Positions 35,916-44,967 of a DNA stretch of 64,000 nucleotides are shown here, in pieces (position 1 is the stretch's first letter; each line of letters begins with the position of its first letter). A model generated the notes under the pieces. That model did no database searches. It saw nothing but the letters and a program-made list of their open reading frames with translations, and was not told the origin of the DNA. Where the stretch lies: the NCBI RefSeq assembly GCF_016865365.1, contig NZ_AP024469.1:248001-312000 (forward strand), written 5' to 3'. Origin of the DNA: Geobacter sp. SVR. GTDB taxonomy: Bacteria; Desulfobacterota; Desulfuromonadia; Geobacterales; Pseudopelobacteraceae. Both the position numbers and the translations under genes were made by a program.

Positions 35916-37447
35916 CCACTCACCTGCAATCGAAAGGTATGGTGTACCTGGTGGGGGCAGGGCCCGGTGATCCCGGGCTGATCACTCTGCGGGGGGTTGA
36001 ATGCCTGCGGAAGGCCGAGGTGGTGGTATACGATTACCTGGCCAACGAGCAACTGCTGGATCATGTGCCGGCTGCCGCTGAGCGGATCTATGCCGGCAAG
36101 ATCGGCGGCCGTCACAATCAGGACCAGGAAGAGATCAACACGCTGCTGGTGAAACAGGCCCAGGCCGGCAGGATCGTCGTCCGCCTGAAGGGGGGAGACC
36201 CGTTTGTTTTCGGGAGGGGGGGCGAAGAGTGCGAGGCGCTCGGCGCTGCCGGTGTGCCGTTCGAAATCGTGCCGGGCGTAACCGCGGCTGTAGGCGCCTG
36301 CGCCTATGCCGGTATTCCCCTCACTCACCGCGATTACACCGCCTCGGTTACCCTGGTCACTGGCAGGGAGGGCAAGGACAAGGACGATTCCGGCATCGAC
36401 TGGCACAGCCTTTCCCGCGGCAAAGGCACGCTCGTGTTTTACATGGGCATCACTACCCTGCGGCGGAACATGGAGCGCCTGGTCGAGCACGGGCGCAGTC
36501 CTGACACGCCGGTGGCGTTGATCCGCTGGGGGACCACACCGGACCAGCAGGTGCTGAAAGGCACCCTGGCCGATATCGCCGACCGGGCCGACCGGGCCGG
36601 CTTCAAACCGCCGGCCCTCACGATCGTGGGAGAAGTGGTGGCCCTGCGTGAGAAGCTGTCGTGGTTCGACGGGCGTCCGCTCTTCGGCCGCAAGGTCATC
36701 GTAACCCGCGCCGCCGACCAGACCGGTGAATTTGCGGCCATGCTGGCGGAGCAAGGCGCCATGGCCATCGAATGCCCCACAATCCGGCTGGTGGAGCCGG
36801 AACAGTGGGAGCCTCTTGATACGGTGCTGCGCGAGGCAGGAAGCTACGACTGGTTGGTGCTGACTTCCGGTAATGCGGTACGATCGGTGTTCCGGCGGCT
36901 GGAAGTGCTCGGCCTGGATGCCAGAGTGCTCGGCCGGTGCCGGGTCTGCGCCGTGGGTCCGAAAACGGCTGAAGCGCTGGGTGAGTTCGGCATCCGGCCC
37001 GATCTGGTGCCGTCGGATTACAAGGCCGAAGGGGTGGTGGCCGAGTTCGCCCGCATGGATCTGGCAGGCAAAAGAGTTCTCTTCCCCAGGGCTGACCGAG
37101 CGCGTGATCTGGTACCGCGCGAACTGGCACGAATGGGTGCCCGGGTGGACAGTCCGATTGCATATCGCAATATCCTGCCGGACTCGCTGCCGCACGAAGC
37201 GCTGCATGCCCTGGAACGGCGAACAGTGGATTGCATCACCTTTACCTCATCCTCAACCGTCAGGAACCTGGCCGCCATGGTGGGCGAAGACCGCATGCTC
37301 GACCTGCTCAAAGGGGTGACGGTGGCCTCCATTGGGCCGATAACCTCGCAGGCCTGCCGCAGCCTGGGACTCGAGGTCGCGATTGAACCGGCCAGTTACA
37401 CCCTGGCGGATTTGGCCGCTGCCATCGAAGCCTTCTTCTCATGTTGA
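35912..37447 (+). CDS. cobA-hemD: Fused uroporphyrinogen-III methyltransferase / uroporphyrinogen-III synthase
   Basis: A 511-residue two-domain enzyme. Residues 1 to about 255 are the SAM-dependent methyltransferase ([44 protein letters not shown]), which makes precorrin-2. Residues about 260-511 are HemD ([41 protein letters not shown]), which closes hydroxymethylbilane to uroporphyrinogen III. One chain thus makes the branch-point compound and commits part of it to sirohaem/cobalamin. This fusion is typical of Geobacter and some Firmicutes. The start overlaps hemC by four bases. Confidence 0.97.
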   Translation: MTTHLQSKGMVYLVGAGPGDPGLITLRGVECLRKAEVVVYDYLANEQLLDHVPAAAERIYAGKIGGRHNQDQEEINTLLVKQAQAGRIVVRLKGGDPFVFGRGGEECEALGAAGVPFEIVPGVTAAVGACAYAGIPLTHRDYTASVTLVTGREGKDKDDSGIDWHSLSRGKGTLVFYMGITTLRRNMERLVEHGRSPDTPVALIRWGTTPDQQVLKGTLADIADRADRAGFKPPALTIVGEVVALREKLSWFDGRPLFGRKVIVTRAADQTGEFAAMLAEQGAMAIECPTIRLVEPEQWEPLDTVLREAGSYDWLVLTSGNAVRSVFRRLEVLGLDARVLGRCRVCAVGPKTAEALGEFGIRPDLVPSDYKAEGVVAEFARMDLAGKRVLFPRADRARDLVPRELARMGARVDSPIAYRNILPDSLPHEALHALERRTVDCITFTSSSTVRNLAAMVGEDRMLDLLKGVTVASIGPITSQACRSLGLEVAIEPASYTLADLAAAIEAFFSC

Positions 37448-37481
37448 AGGCGGCGGCGCCATGACATTAGTTGTATCACCG

Positions 37482-37524
37482 ACAGGCACGTGCGACCGTA
37501 TCGCAGGTGCCTGTTTGGTTTTCA
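37482..37524 (+). terminator. Terminator of the haem operon
   Basis: ACAGGCAC (37482-37489) pairs with GTGCCTGT (37507-37514), with an inner GCGA/TCGC pair, followed by TTTGGTTTTC. The T-run is interrupted, so termination may be partial. Confidence 0.6.
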
Positions 37525-37558
37525 GGAAATCTGATCAGCAAAAAAGGAGGTTGGTGCC

Positions 37559-39004
37559 TTGAAGCAACCTGCCGATAATGAACGCTCCATCCTGGTGGTG
37601 GATGACAACCCCGATTTTCTGAACGAGGTGCGTCTGATGCTTATCTCCAATGGCATCAAGGAGGTAACGACGCTCTCTGCCAGTACCGAATTGCTGGATG
37701 CGCTGGAATGCGGCGGGGTGGCGGTGCTGTTGATGGACTGGATGATGCCGGGCCTGACCGGTGCCGACCTGTTGCCGGTGATCATCGAGCGCTTCCCGCA
37801 CATTCCGGTCATCATCATGACGGCGGTCAACGATCTGCAGACTGTGGTGGGATGCATAAAACAGGGAGCTTTTGATTACATCACCAAACCGATCGATGTT
37901 AACCGGCTTCTGTCCTGCATTGCCAAGGCTTTCCAGATCAACGAACTGGCCAGGCAGAACCGCCGCCTCAAGGAGTACCTGCTGGGGAACAACCTGCTCC
38001 AGCCCGAGATCTTCAGCGGGATCGTAACTGCCAATCCGCGCATGCAAGCCATTTTCAAGATCGTGGAGACCATGGGAGGCACACACCATCCGGTTCTGAT
38101 CAGCGGAGAAACCGGCGTCGGCAAGGAGCTGATCGCCCGCGCCATTCACCAGTCCAGCGGTCTCAGGGGTGCTTTCGTACCTCTCAACGTTGCCGGGCTG
38201 GATGACATGATGTTTGCCGATACCCTGTTCGGGCATAAAAAAGGCGCCTTTACCGGCGCCCACGAACCGCGGGAGGGACTAATTGCCAAGGCCGAGGGGG
38301 GTACCCTGTTTCTGGACGAGATCGGCGATCTGGGAAGCGACTCCCAAGTCAAGCTGTTACGTCTGCTGCAGGAACACGAATACTACCGGCTCGGGTCGGA
38401 CGCCCTGATCAAGAGCAATGCCCGTATCATCGCCGCCTCCAACCGCGATTTCGGAAGCCTGATGCAACAGGGGGTCTTTCGCCGCGACCTGTACCATCGT
38501 CTCCGCAACCACCACATACACATTCCGCCGTTGCGGGAACGGGGCGACGACATTCCGCTGCTGATCGAGCATTTCCTGCGGAAAGCCGCTACGGAGAGCG
38601 GGCGCCCCGTGCCGGCACTTACCAGGGAGGCGCGCAACGCGCTGGAGGCTTACGACTATCCCGGCAACGTGCGGGAACTGGCCAACCTGATCCAGCATGC
38701 AGTGGCCTGCGACAACAGCGGAATACTGAATCTGGCCGATTTTCCGGGCATCGACGTCTCCGATGGCTCGGGACCGAGGCAACTGCGTATCTTCCGGGAC
38801 GGCTCCTACCGTCTGCAAATGAATTTTCCGGCCTTTCCCAGCATCGGGATCATTGAGCAGATGATCATCGAAGAGGCGATCCGCATTTCGGAAGGCAACA
38901 AAAGCCATGCCGCCGATCTTTTGGGCATATCGCGTCCAACGCTCAACAGAAAACTTGCGGAAGGCAGCATCCGCAGTGCAACGGGCGTCCAGGAGAGGAT
39001 GTGA
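37559..39004 (+). CDS. Sigma-54-dependent response regulator (NtrC family)
   Basis: A 481-residue activator starting with TTG after AAAGGAGG. The receiver has D15/D16 and phospho-acceptor D60 (LLMDWMMPG). The AAA+ domain has GETGVGKE and KKGAFTGA, and a Fis-type helix-turn-helix ends the protein (SHAADLLGISRPTLNRKL). It converges on the kinase gene at 39029 with only 24 bases between, so the two are probable partners even though they are on opposite strands. Likely targets are the receptor/binding-protein operon or the peptide locus upstream. Confidence 0.93.
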   Translation: MKQPADNERSILVVDDNPDFLNEVRLMLISNGIKEVTTLSASTELLDALECGGVAVLLMDWMMPGLTGADLLPVIIERFPHIPVIIMTAVNDLQTVVGCIKQGAFDYITKPIDVNRLLSCIAKAFQINELARQNRRLKEYLLGNNLLQPEIFSGIVTANPRMQAIFKIVETMGGTHHPVLISGETGVGKELIARAIHQSSGLRGAFVPLNVAGLDDMMFADTLFGHKKGAFTGAHEPREGLIAKAEGGTLFLDEIGDLGSDSQVKLLRLLQEHEYYRLGSDALIKSNARIIAASNRDFGSLMQQGVFRRDLYHRLRNHHIHIPPLRERGDDIPLLIEHFLRKAATESGRPVPALTREARNALEAYDYPGNVRELANLIQHAVACDNSGILNLADFPGIDVSDGSGPRQLRIFRDGSYRLQMNFPAFPSIGIIEQMIIEEAIRISEGNKSHAADLLGISRPTLNRKLAEGSIRSATGVQERM

Positions 39005-39028
39005 GTTTTAGTATTCCTCCGTTGCTCC

Positions 39029-40615
39029 TTATCCCTGCAGCGCGGACCTGGCAGGAGGGAGTGAAACGGTTACGGCAGTGCCGGCTCCCGGCTGGGAGCG
39101 GAAGGTGATTCGGCCGCCATGTTCACTCACCAGGTAATTGGCCACAAAGAGACCGAGCCCGCTGCCCCCCCGGTCGAGCCGGGTCGAGAAAAAGGGCTCC
39201 AGCAGCCGCTCCATGTGCTCCGCCGGTATGCCCTCCCCTTCGTCCTGCACGGTTATGGTGGCTTCTCCGACAGTCGGGAGGTAGGCGGTGCTGACCATGA
39301 TCCGTCCCTTGCCGCCATCCAGCGATTGGAGCGCATTGAGCAGGAGGTTGACCACCACCTGTTCCAATTTGTGCGGACTGGCGTTGACCGACGGCAGCTC
39401 CGGCGCCAGGTCGGTCCAGATGCTCATGTCGCTGTGATGACCATAGGCACGAATGACCGACAGCGCATTGCTGACCACTTGGTTGAGATCGACGTCGGGA
39501 CGAAACTCATTCGGCTTTCCGAGGCTGTAGGAGCGCAGGTCGTGCACCACCGCGGCGATCAGCTTGGTGCTGCGCTCGATGGTGGCGCAGCTTTGAGCCA
39601 ATTCGTCCCTGGCCGCGCTGAACGGCAACCCACCCAGACAGAAATCCCCCTCCTCCTCGGCTGCCTGCTGCAGCAGCGGCAAGGCATCCTTCCAGGCCCG
39701 AGACAGGTACGTGCCGGCCAGATGGATGGCTGCGTTGGGATTGTTGATCTCATGGGCCATGCTTGAGGCCAGCAGTCCCAGAAAGGTCATCCGGTTGGTC
39801 TGGATCAGTTTGGCCATCAGCTGTTTCTTTTCTTCCTGCACTTCAAGGCGCATGGCATTAACCAGTTCCTCCTGCAGTCGCGCATTCTCTACCTCCCGCT
39901 GGCGCAGGGCGGCTGCCAGATGATTCACAGCCGCAGTTGCCCTGCCCGCCTCGTCATCGCGTTCTATCGGGATACTGACGGTATAATTGCCTTCCTGCAT
40001 GGTTTCCAGCCCATGGACCAACGTGTTGAAAGAACGGGTCACCTGCCGCAGGGCCAAGTAGCTCAACAGTGAAACTGTGGCCCAGAACAGGAAGGAGACG
40101 CAGCAGGCGGTGGCGATCAAACGGTGTGTGTTTTCCCTTTCTCCGCTGGTGTCCAGGTCGACCCGCACGGTGCCTATCCTGACCCCTGATGTATCGTCGC
40201 TGCCGGTGAGCGCCGATTCCGGGGACAAACCCTGCGGCATGCTGCGAACCTCGGCTGACATGCTCAGAAGATCGTTGGCGGCAGGTTTTGACGGCCGCCG
40301 CACCTCAGCCAGTACGCGTCCATCGTTGGCGGTGATGGTCACGGCATTGATGTCCGGATAGCGCGCCGTGGTGCCGGCCATTTGCAGCAGCGTCTCGCGG
40401 TCTTCGGCAAACAGCGCCAGTCGGACGCCGTCCGACAGCTGGGTTGCCAGCAGCCGGGCCCGGTCGCCGGCCCGGGATGTGCGTTCGCTTATTTCGGAGA
40501 AGATGTAGAGCGTACTGAAGAGGGAAGTGATCAGTGCGGTCAGCAGCGTGAAAATCATGAAGAGCTTGAAGCGGAAGCTGGCGCGGAAACCGGTGAGAAA
40601 TGCATACAGTCCCAT
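39029..40615 (-). CDS. Membrane sensor histidine kinase
   Basis: A 528-residue kinase. Helices at about 16-40 and 168-190 flank a small periplasmic domain, followed by HAMP, a coiled coil (about 235-275), a HisKA domain with the H-box SMAHEINNPNAAIH and an ATPase domain (DEGEGIPAE; GGSGLGLFVANYL). ATG 40615 gives an N-terminus entering the first helix; a longer frame overlaps the binding-protein gene. It follows that gene by four bases, which suggests that the binding protein passes its signal to this kinase. Confidence 0.93.
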   Translation of the reverse strand: MGLYAFLTGFRASFRFKLFMIFTLLTALITSLFSTLYIFSEISERTSRAGDRARLLATQLSDGVRLALFAEDRETLLQMAGTTARYPDINAVTITANDGRVLAEVRRPSKPAANDLLSMSAEVRSMPQGLSPESALTGSDDTSGVRIGTVRVDLDTSGERENTHRLIATACCVSFLFWATVSLLSYLALRQVTRSFNTLVHGLETMQEGNYTVSIPIERDDEAGRATAAVNHLAAALRQREVENARLQEELVNAMRLEVQEEKKQLMAKLIQTNRMTFLGLLASSMAHEINNPNAAIHLAGTYLSRAWKDALPLLQQAAEEEGDFCLGGLPFSAARDELAQSCATIERSTKLIAAVVHDLRSYSLGKPNEFRPDVDLNQVVSNALSVIRAYGHHSDMSIWTDLAPELPSVNASPHKLEQVVVNLLLNALQSLDGGKGRIMVSTAYLPTVGEATITVQDEGEGIPAEHMERLLEPFFSTRLDRGGSGLGLFVANYLVSEHGGRITFRSQPGAGTAVTVSLPPARSALQG

Positions 40616-40619
40616 TGCG

Positions 40620-41528
40620 TTACTCCCGTTCCAACTTATCGAGTATTTCCGGTGAGATGTCGAGATGCCTGAGAACGCTCCCGTTGGATTTGAGCGTGGT
40701 CCGGCGCGGCAGGCCGGGAGGAAGTTCGGCAATGTCGCTCCCCCGCAGGATCGAGAGCGCCATTTCGCCAGCCTGCCGGCCGATGTCGGTTCGGTCCAGC
40801 TCCAGTATCGCCGCAGCTCCCAGTTTCAGGTACGGTGCAGCAAAGGAAATCACCGGCACACGCTGTTCCTGGGAAAAATGAAAATAGGCCTCGACGGTTT
40901 CGCGGGTGACCGCTGAGGTATCAGGCAGCATCCACAGTGCATCTACCGCGCCTTTCAAGGTGTCCAGCTGCGTCAGTGCGGAGCGTGGAGTGGAAACCTC
41001 ACGCAGTATCAGTTCGATATCCATGCGCTGTGCAGCCTGCCGAGCCTGGCGCAGGTACCAGGCACTCTTGGCGGGATGGTACAGCAGCCCTACCCGGCGC
41101 CTCTTCATGGTTCTGAACAGTGTCAGGTAGCGTTCCGGAGAGGCAAGCATGCCGATGCCCCCCAGGTTGGGATGGGAACCATACATGCTGGGGAAGCCGA
41201 GCGCCATCAGGGCGACCACCGGCACGTGGCGGATCTTTCTGGCGGCTGCCAGGGCGCTGTCACCGACAGCCAGAACCAGCGCGGGGCGCTCTTCACGTAC
41301 AATCCGTACCACATCGGCCTCGCCATAGTCCGACAGCACGATCACCCTTTCGGAGAGACGGGCGGTACGGAAGCCAGCCAGCGCTTCATCCAGGGCCGGT
41401 TCGCGGCGGCTTTGCACCACCAGCACCTGGTAGGCCCGGGCCTGTTCGCAAAGCAGCAGCAGTACCATTGCAGCAATCAGAAAGGCCAGGCAGAAAACGC
41501 GGCGCTGATAGCTGCGCCGGCCTGTCAC
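40620..41528 (-). CDS. Periplasmic ABC-type substrate-binding protein (ABC_sub_bind family)
   Basis: A 302-residue exported protein (GTG start, basic n-region, hydrophobic 13-29, cleavage after QARA). It has the two-lobed ABC_sub_bind fold: VQSRREPALDEALAGF; ALVLAVGDSALAAARKI; VGLLYHPAKSAWYLRQ. No permease or ATPase is near, and a kinase follows by four bases, so a sensory role is probable. The IS4-family element inserted 31 bases upstream on the coding strand may have cut its transcription from the TonB receptor gene. No good ribosome site is visible before the GTG. Confidence 0.87.
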   Translation of the reverse strand: MTGRRSYQRRVFCLAFLIAAMVLLLLCEQARAYQVLVVQSRREPALDEALAGFRTARLSERVIVLSDYGEADVVRIVREERPALVLAVGDSALAAARKIRHVPVVALMALGFPSMYGSHPNLGGIGMLASPERYLTLFRTMKRRRVGLLYHPAKSAWYLRQARQAAQRMDIELILREVSTPRSALTQLDTLKGAVDALWMLPDTSAVTRETVEAYFHFSQEQRVPVISFAAPYLKLGAAAILELDRTDIGRQAGEMALSILRGSDIAELPPGLPRRTTLKSNGSVLRHLDISPEILDKLERE

Positions 41529-41550
41529 ATGGGGGGGTGCGAAACAATTG

Positions 41551-41559
41551 GGGCATGAG
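41551..41559 (+). repeat. Target-site duplication, left copy
   Basis: GGGCATGAG, identical to the nine bases at 42883-42891 just outside the right end of the insertion element. Confidence 0.95.
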
Positions 41560-42882
41560 CACTACTGTCCGGTTAATTTCGAATGTACTGGCTTAACCAC
41601 CTGATTATTAATGTTCTTTGACACGATTGTTCTTTTTTCGATTTGAATTCATCCCGGGGCTCCGGGGTGGTACCTTCCTGACAGCTCAGGAGGGTACCAA
41701 TGAACTCTGGCCATACCGTCTTTCGGCAACTGCTTCAGTATCTTCCACGACATGAGTTCAATGTCTGCGTTCACCGATATCGCGGTGAGTACTGGGCCAA
41801 GAGTTTTTCCACATTCGACCAGTTTCTTTGTCTGGCGTATGCCCAGATGACCGGGCGTGAGAGTTTGCGGGACATTGAAACCTGTCTGAACTCTCATCAG
41901 GAGAAACTCTACCACATTGGATTTCGTGGTGATGTCTCCCGCACGACGCTTGCCGATGCGAACGAGCGCAGGGATTGGCGGATCTTTCAGGATTTTGGCC
42001 AGATCCTGATCGGTCTTGCCCAAGAGCTTTACAAGGGTGATCCGCTTGCCATCGAATTGAAGCAACCACTATTTGCTTTTGACTCTACGACTATTGATCT
42101 CTGCCTGACGTTGTTTCCGTGGGCCGAATTCCGGAAAACCAAGGCAGCGGTCAAGATGCACACGCTGATTGACCTGCGTGGAATAATCCCGACATTCGTA
42201 GCAATTACCACCGGCAAAGTGAATGATGTAAAGTTGCTGGACAGAATGCCGGTTCAAGAAGATGCCATCTATACCATGGATCGCGGCTATGTTGATTATG
42301 CACGCTTGTTCGCAATTCATAAGCAGGGCGCATTCTTCGTCATAAGGGCCAAAGACAACCTGAAATTCAAGCGCCTCTACTCTGCACCAAAAGATAAGGA
42401 AACAGGTATACGGGCCGACCAGGTTATCACCTTGGTAACGATAAAATCGAAGAAGGGATATCCAGAACGGCTACGCCGGGTCAGCTATGTTGACAAAGAG
42501 CGAAACAAACGTCTGGTATTTCTAACCAACAACTTTGACATCCCGGCAAAGACAGTTGCTGACGTCTACAAGCAGAGGTGGCAGGTGGAGCTGTTCTTCA
42601 AGTGGATCAAGCAGCACCTGCGATTCAAGAAGTTTTACGGAACATCCGAAAATGCTGTTAAAAGCCAGATATGGGTCGGGCTCTGCATGTACCTGCTCGT
42701 GGCTATCGCCAAAAAACGACTCGGTATTCCGTGCTCGCTATACACTTTTCTACAGATTCTTGAGGTCAACTTATTCGAGAAAAAGCCCATTTCATCACTG
42801 GTTACAGAGGGTCTCAAGCAGAAAGCTGGCACTCTCGACTATAACCAGTTGAACTTATTCAATTATTAACCGGACAGTAGTG
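41560..42882 (+). mobile_element. Complete IS4-family insertion sequence, 1323 bp
   Basis: Perfect 18-base terminal inverted repeats (CACTACTGTCCGGTTAAT at 41560-41577 and its complement at 42865-42882) are flanked by a perfect 9-base target duplication. One intact transposase gene fills the element, and its stop codon lies within the right repeat. All features of a mobile copy are present, and the exact target duplication implies recent insertion. It sits between a TonB-receptor gene and a binding-protein gene that read the opposite way. Confidence 0.97.
41700..42869 (+). CDS. IS4-family transposase
   Basis: A 389-residue DDE transposase with an N-terminal DUF4372-like domain (FRQLLQYLPRHEFNVCV; GHTV). 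The catalytic core has aspartates in FAFDSTTIDL and TMDRGYVDY and the IS4 signature Y-x2-R-x3-E-x6-K (YKQRWQVELFFKWIK). GGAGGGTACC precedes the ATG. Full length with no disruption, so probably active. Confidence 0.96.
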   Translation: MNSGHTVFRQLLQYLPRHEFNVCVHRYRGEYWAKSFSTFDQFLCLAYAQMTGRESLRDIETCLNSHQEKLYHIGFRGDVSRTTLADANERRDWRIFQDFGQILIGLAQELYKGDPLAIELKQPLFAFDSTTIDLCLTLFPWAEFRKTKAAVKMHTLIDLRGIIPTFVAITTGKVNDVKLLDRMPVQEDAIYTMDRGYVDYARLFAIHKQGAFFVIRAKDNLKFKRLYSAPKDKETGIRADQVITLVTIKSKKGYPERLRRVSYVDKERNKRLVFLTNNFDIPAKTVADVYKQRWQVELFFKWIKQHLRFKKFYGTSENAVKSQIWVGLCMYLLVAIAKKRLGIPCSLYTFLQILEVNLFEKKPISSLVTEGLKQKAGTLDYNQLNLFNY

Positions 42883-42891
42883 GGGCATGAG
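42883..42891 (+). repeat. Target-site duplication, right copy
   Basis: GGGCATGAG, matching 41551-41559 exactly. Confidence 0.95.
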
Positions 42892-42901
42892 GGGAAAAAC
42901 A

Positions 42902-44740
42902 TCAGAAGCCTATCCTCATACCGCCCTCGAACCAGCGCCCCGGGGCAGGGTAGATATTAATCAGGTACTGGTCGTTGTTGAAGAGGTTGCGGCCGGAGAA
43001 GAACAGCTCCAGCGAGGTGTCCTCGCGTTTGAACAGCATGGCTCCCAGGTGCAGGTCCCACACCATTCCGCCGTAGCGGCCATTGTTGCTGGGATCAGCA
43101 TTCCACCAGACATGGCGGCCGGTCAGCATCGCGCGCAGGCGCTGGTCGTCATAGCGCAGGGCCAGTTGCACGGTGTGGCGCGGCACATCCTTGACCTGGG
43201 AACCATCACTGGTTCGGGTGGTATCGACAAAGGTATAGCCGGCACCCAGGGAGGTGTGCAGGACCGGTGCGGTACGCATCTCCAGCTCGGTACCCAGGGC
43301 AATGCGCCGCTCGCTGGACCATGCTCCGCTTTGGGAGTCGCTGACGGCAATATTCCAGATTTCGTTGCGGAACAAGGTCCCTTTCAGCCAGAGCAGACCG
43401 ATAGCGCTGCTCTCGATGCCGATCTGGGAGGTCCAAACCTTCTCGGACCCACGGTCCAGTTGCAGTGATCGCAGGCTATAACCGCGGGCGGTATAGCCCC
43501 GCAGCAGGGTGGTTTCCCCCAACTGCCAGGTAAACCCCAGGGAAGGGCTGAACTGGTCATCGTTACTTTGGGTACGGTCAAATCGTTCTCCGGCCGAAAG
43601 CGAGAGCGGCCCAAAACTGAGGGTATAGTTGAGATAGGTCCCCCAGCGGTTCACGGGACGATCCGGGAAATCCACCGGCAGCAGTGTCGAGTTGCAGGTG
43701 AGAGCAGCATGCTCATAATCGCCTCCAACAACCAGCAAGTTGTGTTCCGTCCGCCAGACCAGCTTGGCGCTGGCACCGGTGACGTCCTCATGGTTCTTAA
43801 CGTCCTTCACGGTGGTTGCATCGCTCAGTCGGTCTACCAAAACATTTATTTCGCGTCCGGTGTAGCGGGTATTTAGTTCCAGTTCCAGGTCTTCCGACAA
43901 CTGCCGATGATAGCCAAGAGTGGCATAGAAAAAGCGGACGCTATCGTTACCCTTCAGATTAAAAGCCGGTGAGGCGAATTCCCCGCGATTGGCCTGGATA
44001 TAGGAAAAACTGCTGGTCAGGCTGCTACGGTTTGGCAGGTCCAGGATCAGCTTGGCATAGCCATTGCTCGATGACAGGGCATTGTTGGGGAAGAGGCCAT
44101 TGGAGCCGAGGAAGCCGCCTGAGAGATAATAGCCGAGTCTGCCGGGAGTGCCGGAAAGCTCACCGCGGGTATCGGCGGTACCGTGTCCTCCGACTGAAAC
44201 CAAAGCAGTACCGCCGACGGGACGTCCTTGTTCAGGATTTTTAGTAATGACATTGATCACTCCCCCCAAGGCCTGGCCCCAGGCAGTCGAGGCCGCCCCC
44301 TTGACAACTTCGATCCGTTCGATTTGCTGGACCGGCACCAATCCTACGTCGGGGAAATTGTCGGATAGGTTGTTGAGCGGTACCCCGTCCATCAGTACCA
44401 GCACATGGTTGAACTGGGAAGCCTGGATGAAGGTATACGCTACGCTTCCCACCCCGCCCCTCAAGTCGAGCTGCAGACCCGGAATGGTGACCAACACATC
44501 GGCCAGGGTATGGGCGTTGAGCGCCTCGATATCGGCGGCGGTCACCACGGTGACATTCTCGGGGGTACGCGAGAGCGGCTTGGCGGCCCTGCCGGTTGAG
44601 ACCGACTGCCCCTGCCAGCCGTTGAACAGCTCGAGGGTTTCCTCGTCATCCCCCATAGCCCGGCCGGGGATCAAAAATGTGCTGGTTGCCAGCAGCAGCG
44701 CAGCGATATATGATCGGCACAAGAGGTTCATTGTCGGCAC
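42902..44740 (-). CDS. TonB-dependent outer-membrane receptor (BtuB-like)
   Basis: A 612-residue receptor with a signal peptide (cleaved near GRAMG, about residue 30). The plug domain (about 48-165) includes VTVVTAADIEALNAHTLADVL, VLVLMDGVPLNN and IEVVKGAASTAWGQALGGVINVITK. A 22-strand-type barrel ends in the terminal Phe of GGMRIGF. It would import a scarce large ligand such as a cobalamin, siderophore, metallophore or peptide. It is divergent from the small peptide gene at 44811 and, before the IS insertion, ran into the binding-protein/kinase genes. No cobalamin riboswitch was recognised upstream. Confidence 0.93.
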   Translation of the reverse strand: MPTMNLLCRSYIAALLLATSTFLIPGRAMGDDEETLELFNGWQGQSVSTGRAAKPLSRTPENVTVVTAADIEALNAHTLADVLVTIPGLQLDLRGGVGSVAYTFIQASQFNHVLVLMDGVPLNNLSDNFPDVGLVPVQQIERIEVVKGAASTAWGQALGGVINVITKNPEQGRPVGGTALVSVGGHGTADTRGELSGTPGRLGYYLSGGFLGSNGLFPNNALSSSNGYAKLILDLPNRSSLTSSFSYIQANRGEFASPAFNLKGNDSVRFFYATLGYHRQLSEDLELELNTRYTGREINVLVDRLSDATTVKDVKNHEDVTGASAKLVWRTEHNLLVVGGDYEHAALTCNSTLLPVDFPDRPVNRWGTYLNYTLSFGPLSLSAGERFDRTQSNDDQFSPSLGFTWQLGETTLLRGYTARGYSLRSLQLDRGSEKVWTSQIGIESSAIGLLWLKGTLFRNEIWNIAVSDSQSGAWSSERRIALGTELEMRTAPVLHTSLGAGYTFVDTTRTSDGSQVKDVPRHTVQLALRYDDQRLRAMLTGRHVWWNADPSNNGRYGGMVWDLHLGAMLFKREDTSLELFFSGRNLFNNDQYLINIYPAPGRWFEGGMRIGF

Positions 44741-44810
44741 GGTAGCAAATTAGAGCTTGGCTTGTCCAGCAACTTGCAGTAGATCTAATGAGAGAAGGGG
44801 GGTGAGGCGG
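44741..44810. promoter_or_regulatory. Short divergent control region, receptor / peptide gene
   Basis: Only 70 bases separate the receptor start from the small-peptide start, so promoters and operators of both must overlap each other or the ends of the genes. AGGGGGGTGAGG near 44796 serves as the ribosome site for the peptide. No clear -24/-12 or -35/-10 pair was found. Confidence 0.4.
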
Positions 44811-44909
44811 ATGTGTCCCATGAGTGAAGAATTGGTTATATTGGAAGAAGGTTATGAGATGAGCGCGCAGGTATCCTGTTGTATTACGAGTATGACGATC
44901 TTCATGTAG
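44811..44909 (+). CDS. Candidate geopeptide-type RiPP precursor, 32 residues
   Basis: A tiny frame reading MCPMSEELVILEEGYEMS then AQVSCCITSMTIFM, preceded by a purine-rich ribosome site (GGGGTGAGGCGG). ATG 44820 is an alternative start giving 29 residues. The first half is acidic and leader-like (EELVILEEGYE). The end is a small hydrophobic core with adjacent cysteines C23-C24 and Thr/Ser residues. It lies 58 bases before a radical SAM/SPASM maturase of the type that in Geobacter is paired with short 'geopeptide' precursors, so it is the likely substrate. The evidence is position and composition; no search was possible. Confidence 0.75.
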   Translation: MCPMSEELVILEEGYEMSAQVSCCITSMTIFM

Positions 44910-44922
44910 TCCCTGCGGGCCC

Positions 44923-44944
44923 AGGGGGAGCTGCGGCTCCCCTT
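44923..44944 (+). terminator. Hairpin between peptide gene and maturase gene (possible attenuator)
   Basis: GGGGAGC (44925-44931) pairs with GCTCCCC (44936-44942), with one more pair outside, followed by TTGAACTTATTTT. It could give partial termination or mRNA protection, so that more precursor than maturase is made, as is common in RiPP operons. Confidence 0.6.
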
Positions 44945-44967
44945 GAACTTATTTTCGAAGGACATCC

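Noticed and set aside
35879-37207. 442-codon minus-strand frame opposite cobA-hemD
   Set aside because: Antisense to a certain gene, Gln/His/Arg-rich composition typical of shadow frames.
44741-44810. Cobalamin riboswitch upstream of the BtuB-like receptor
   Set aside because: The region is only 70 bases to the peptide start and no B12-box-like core was seen.
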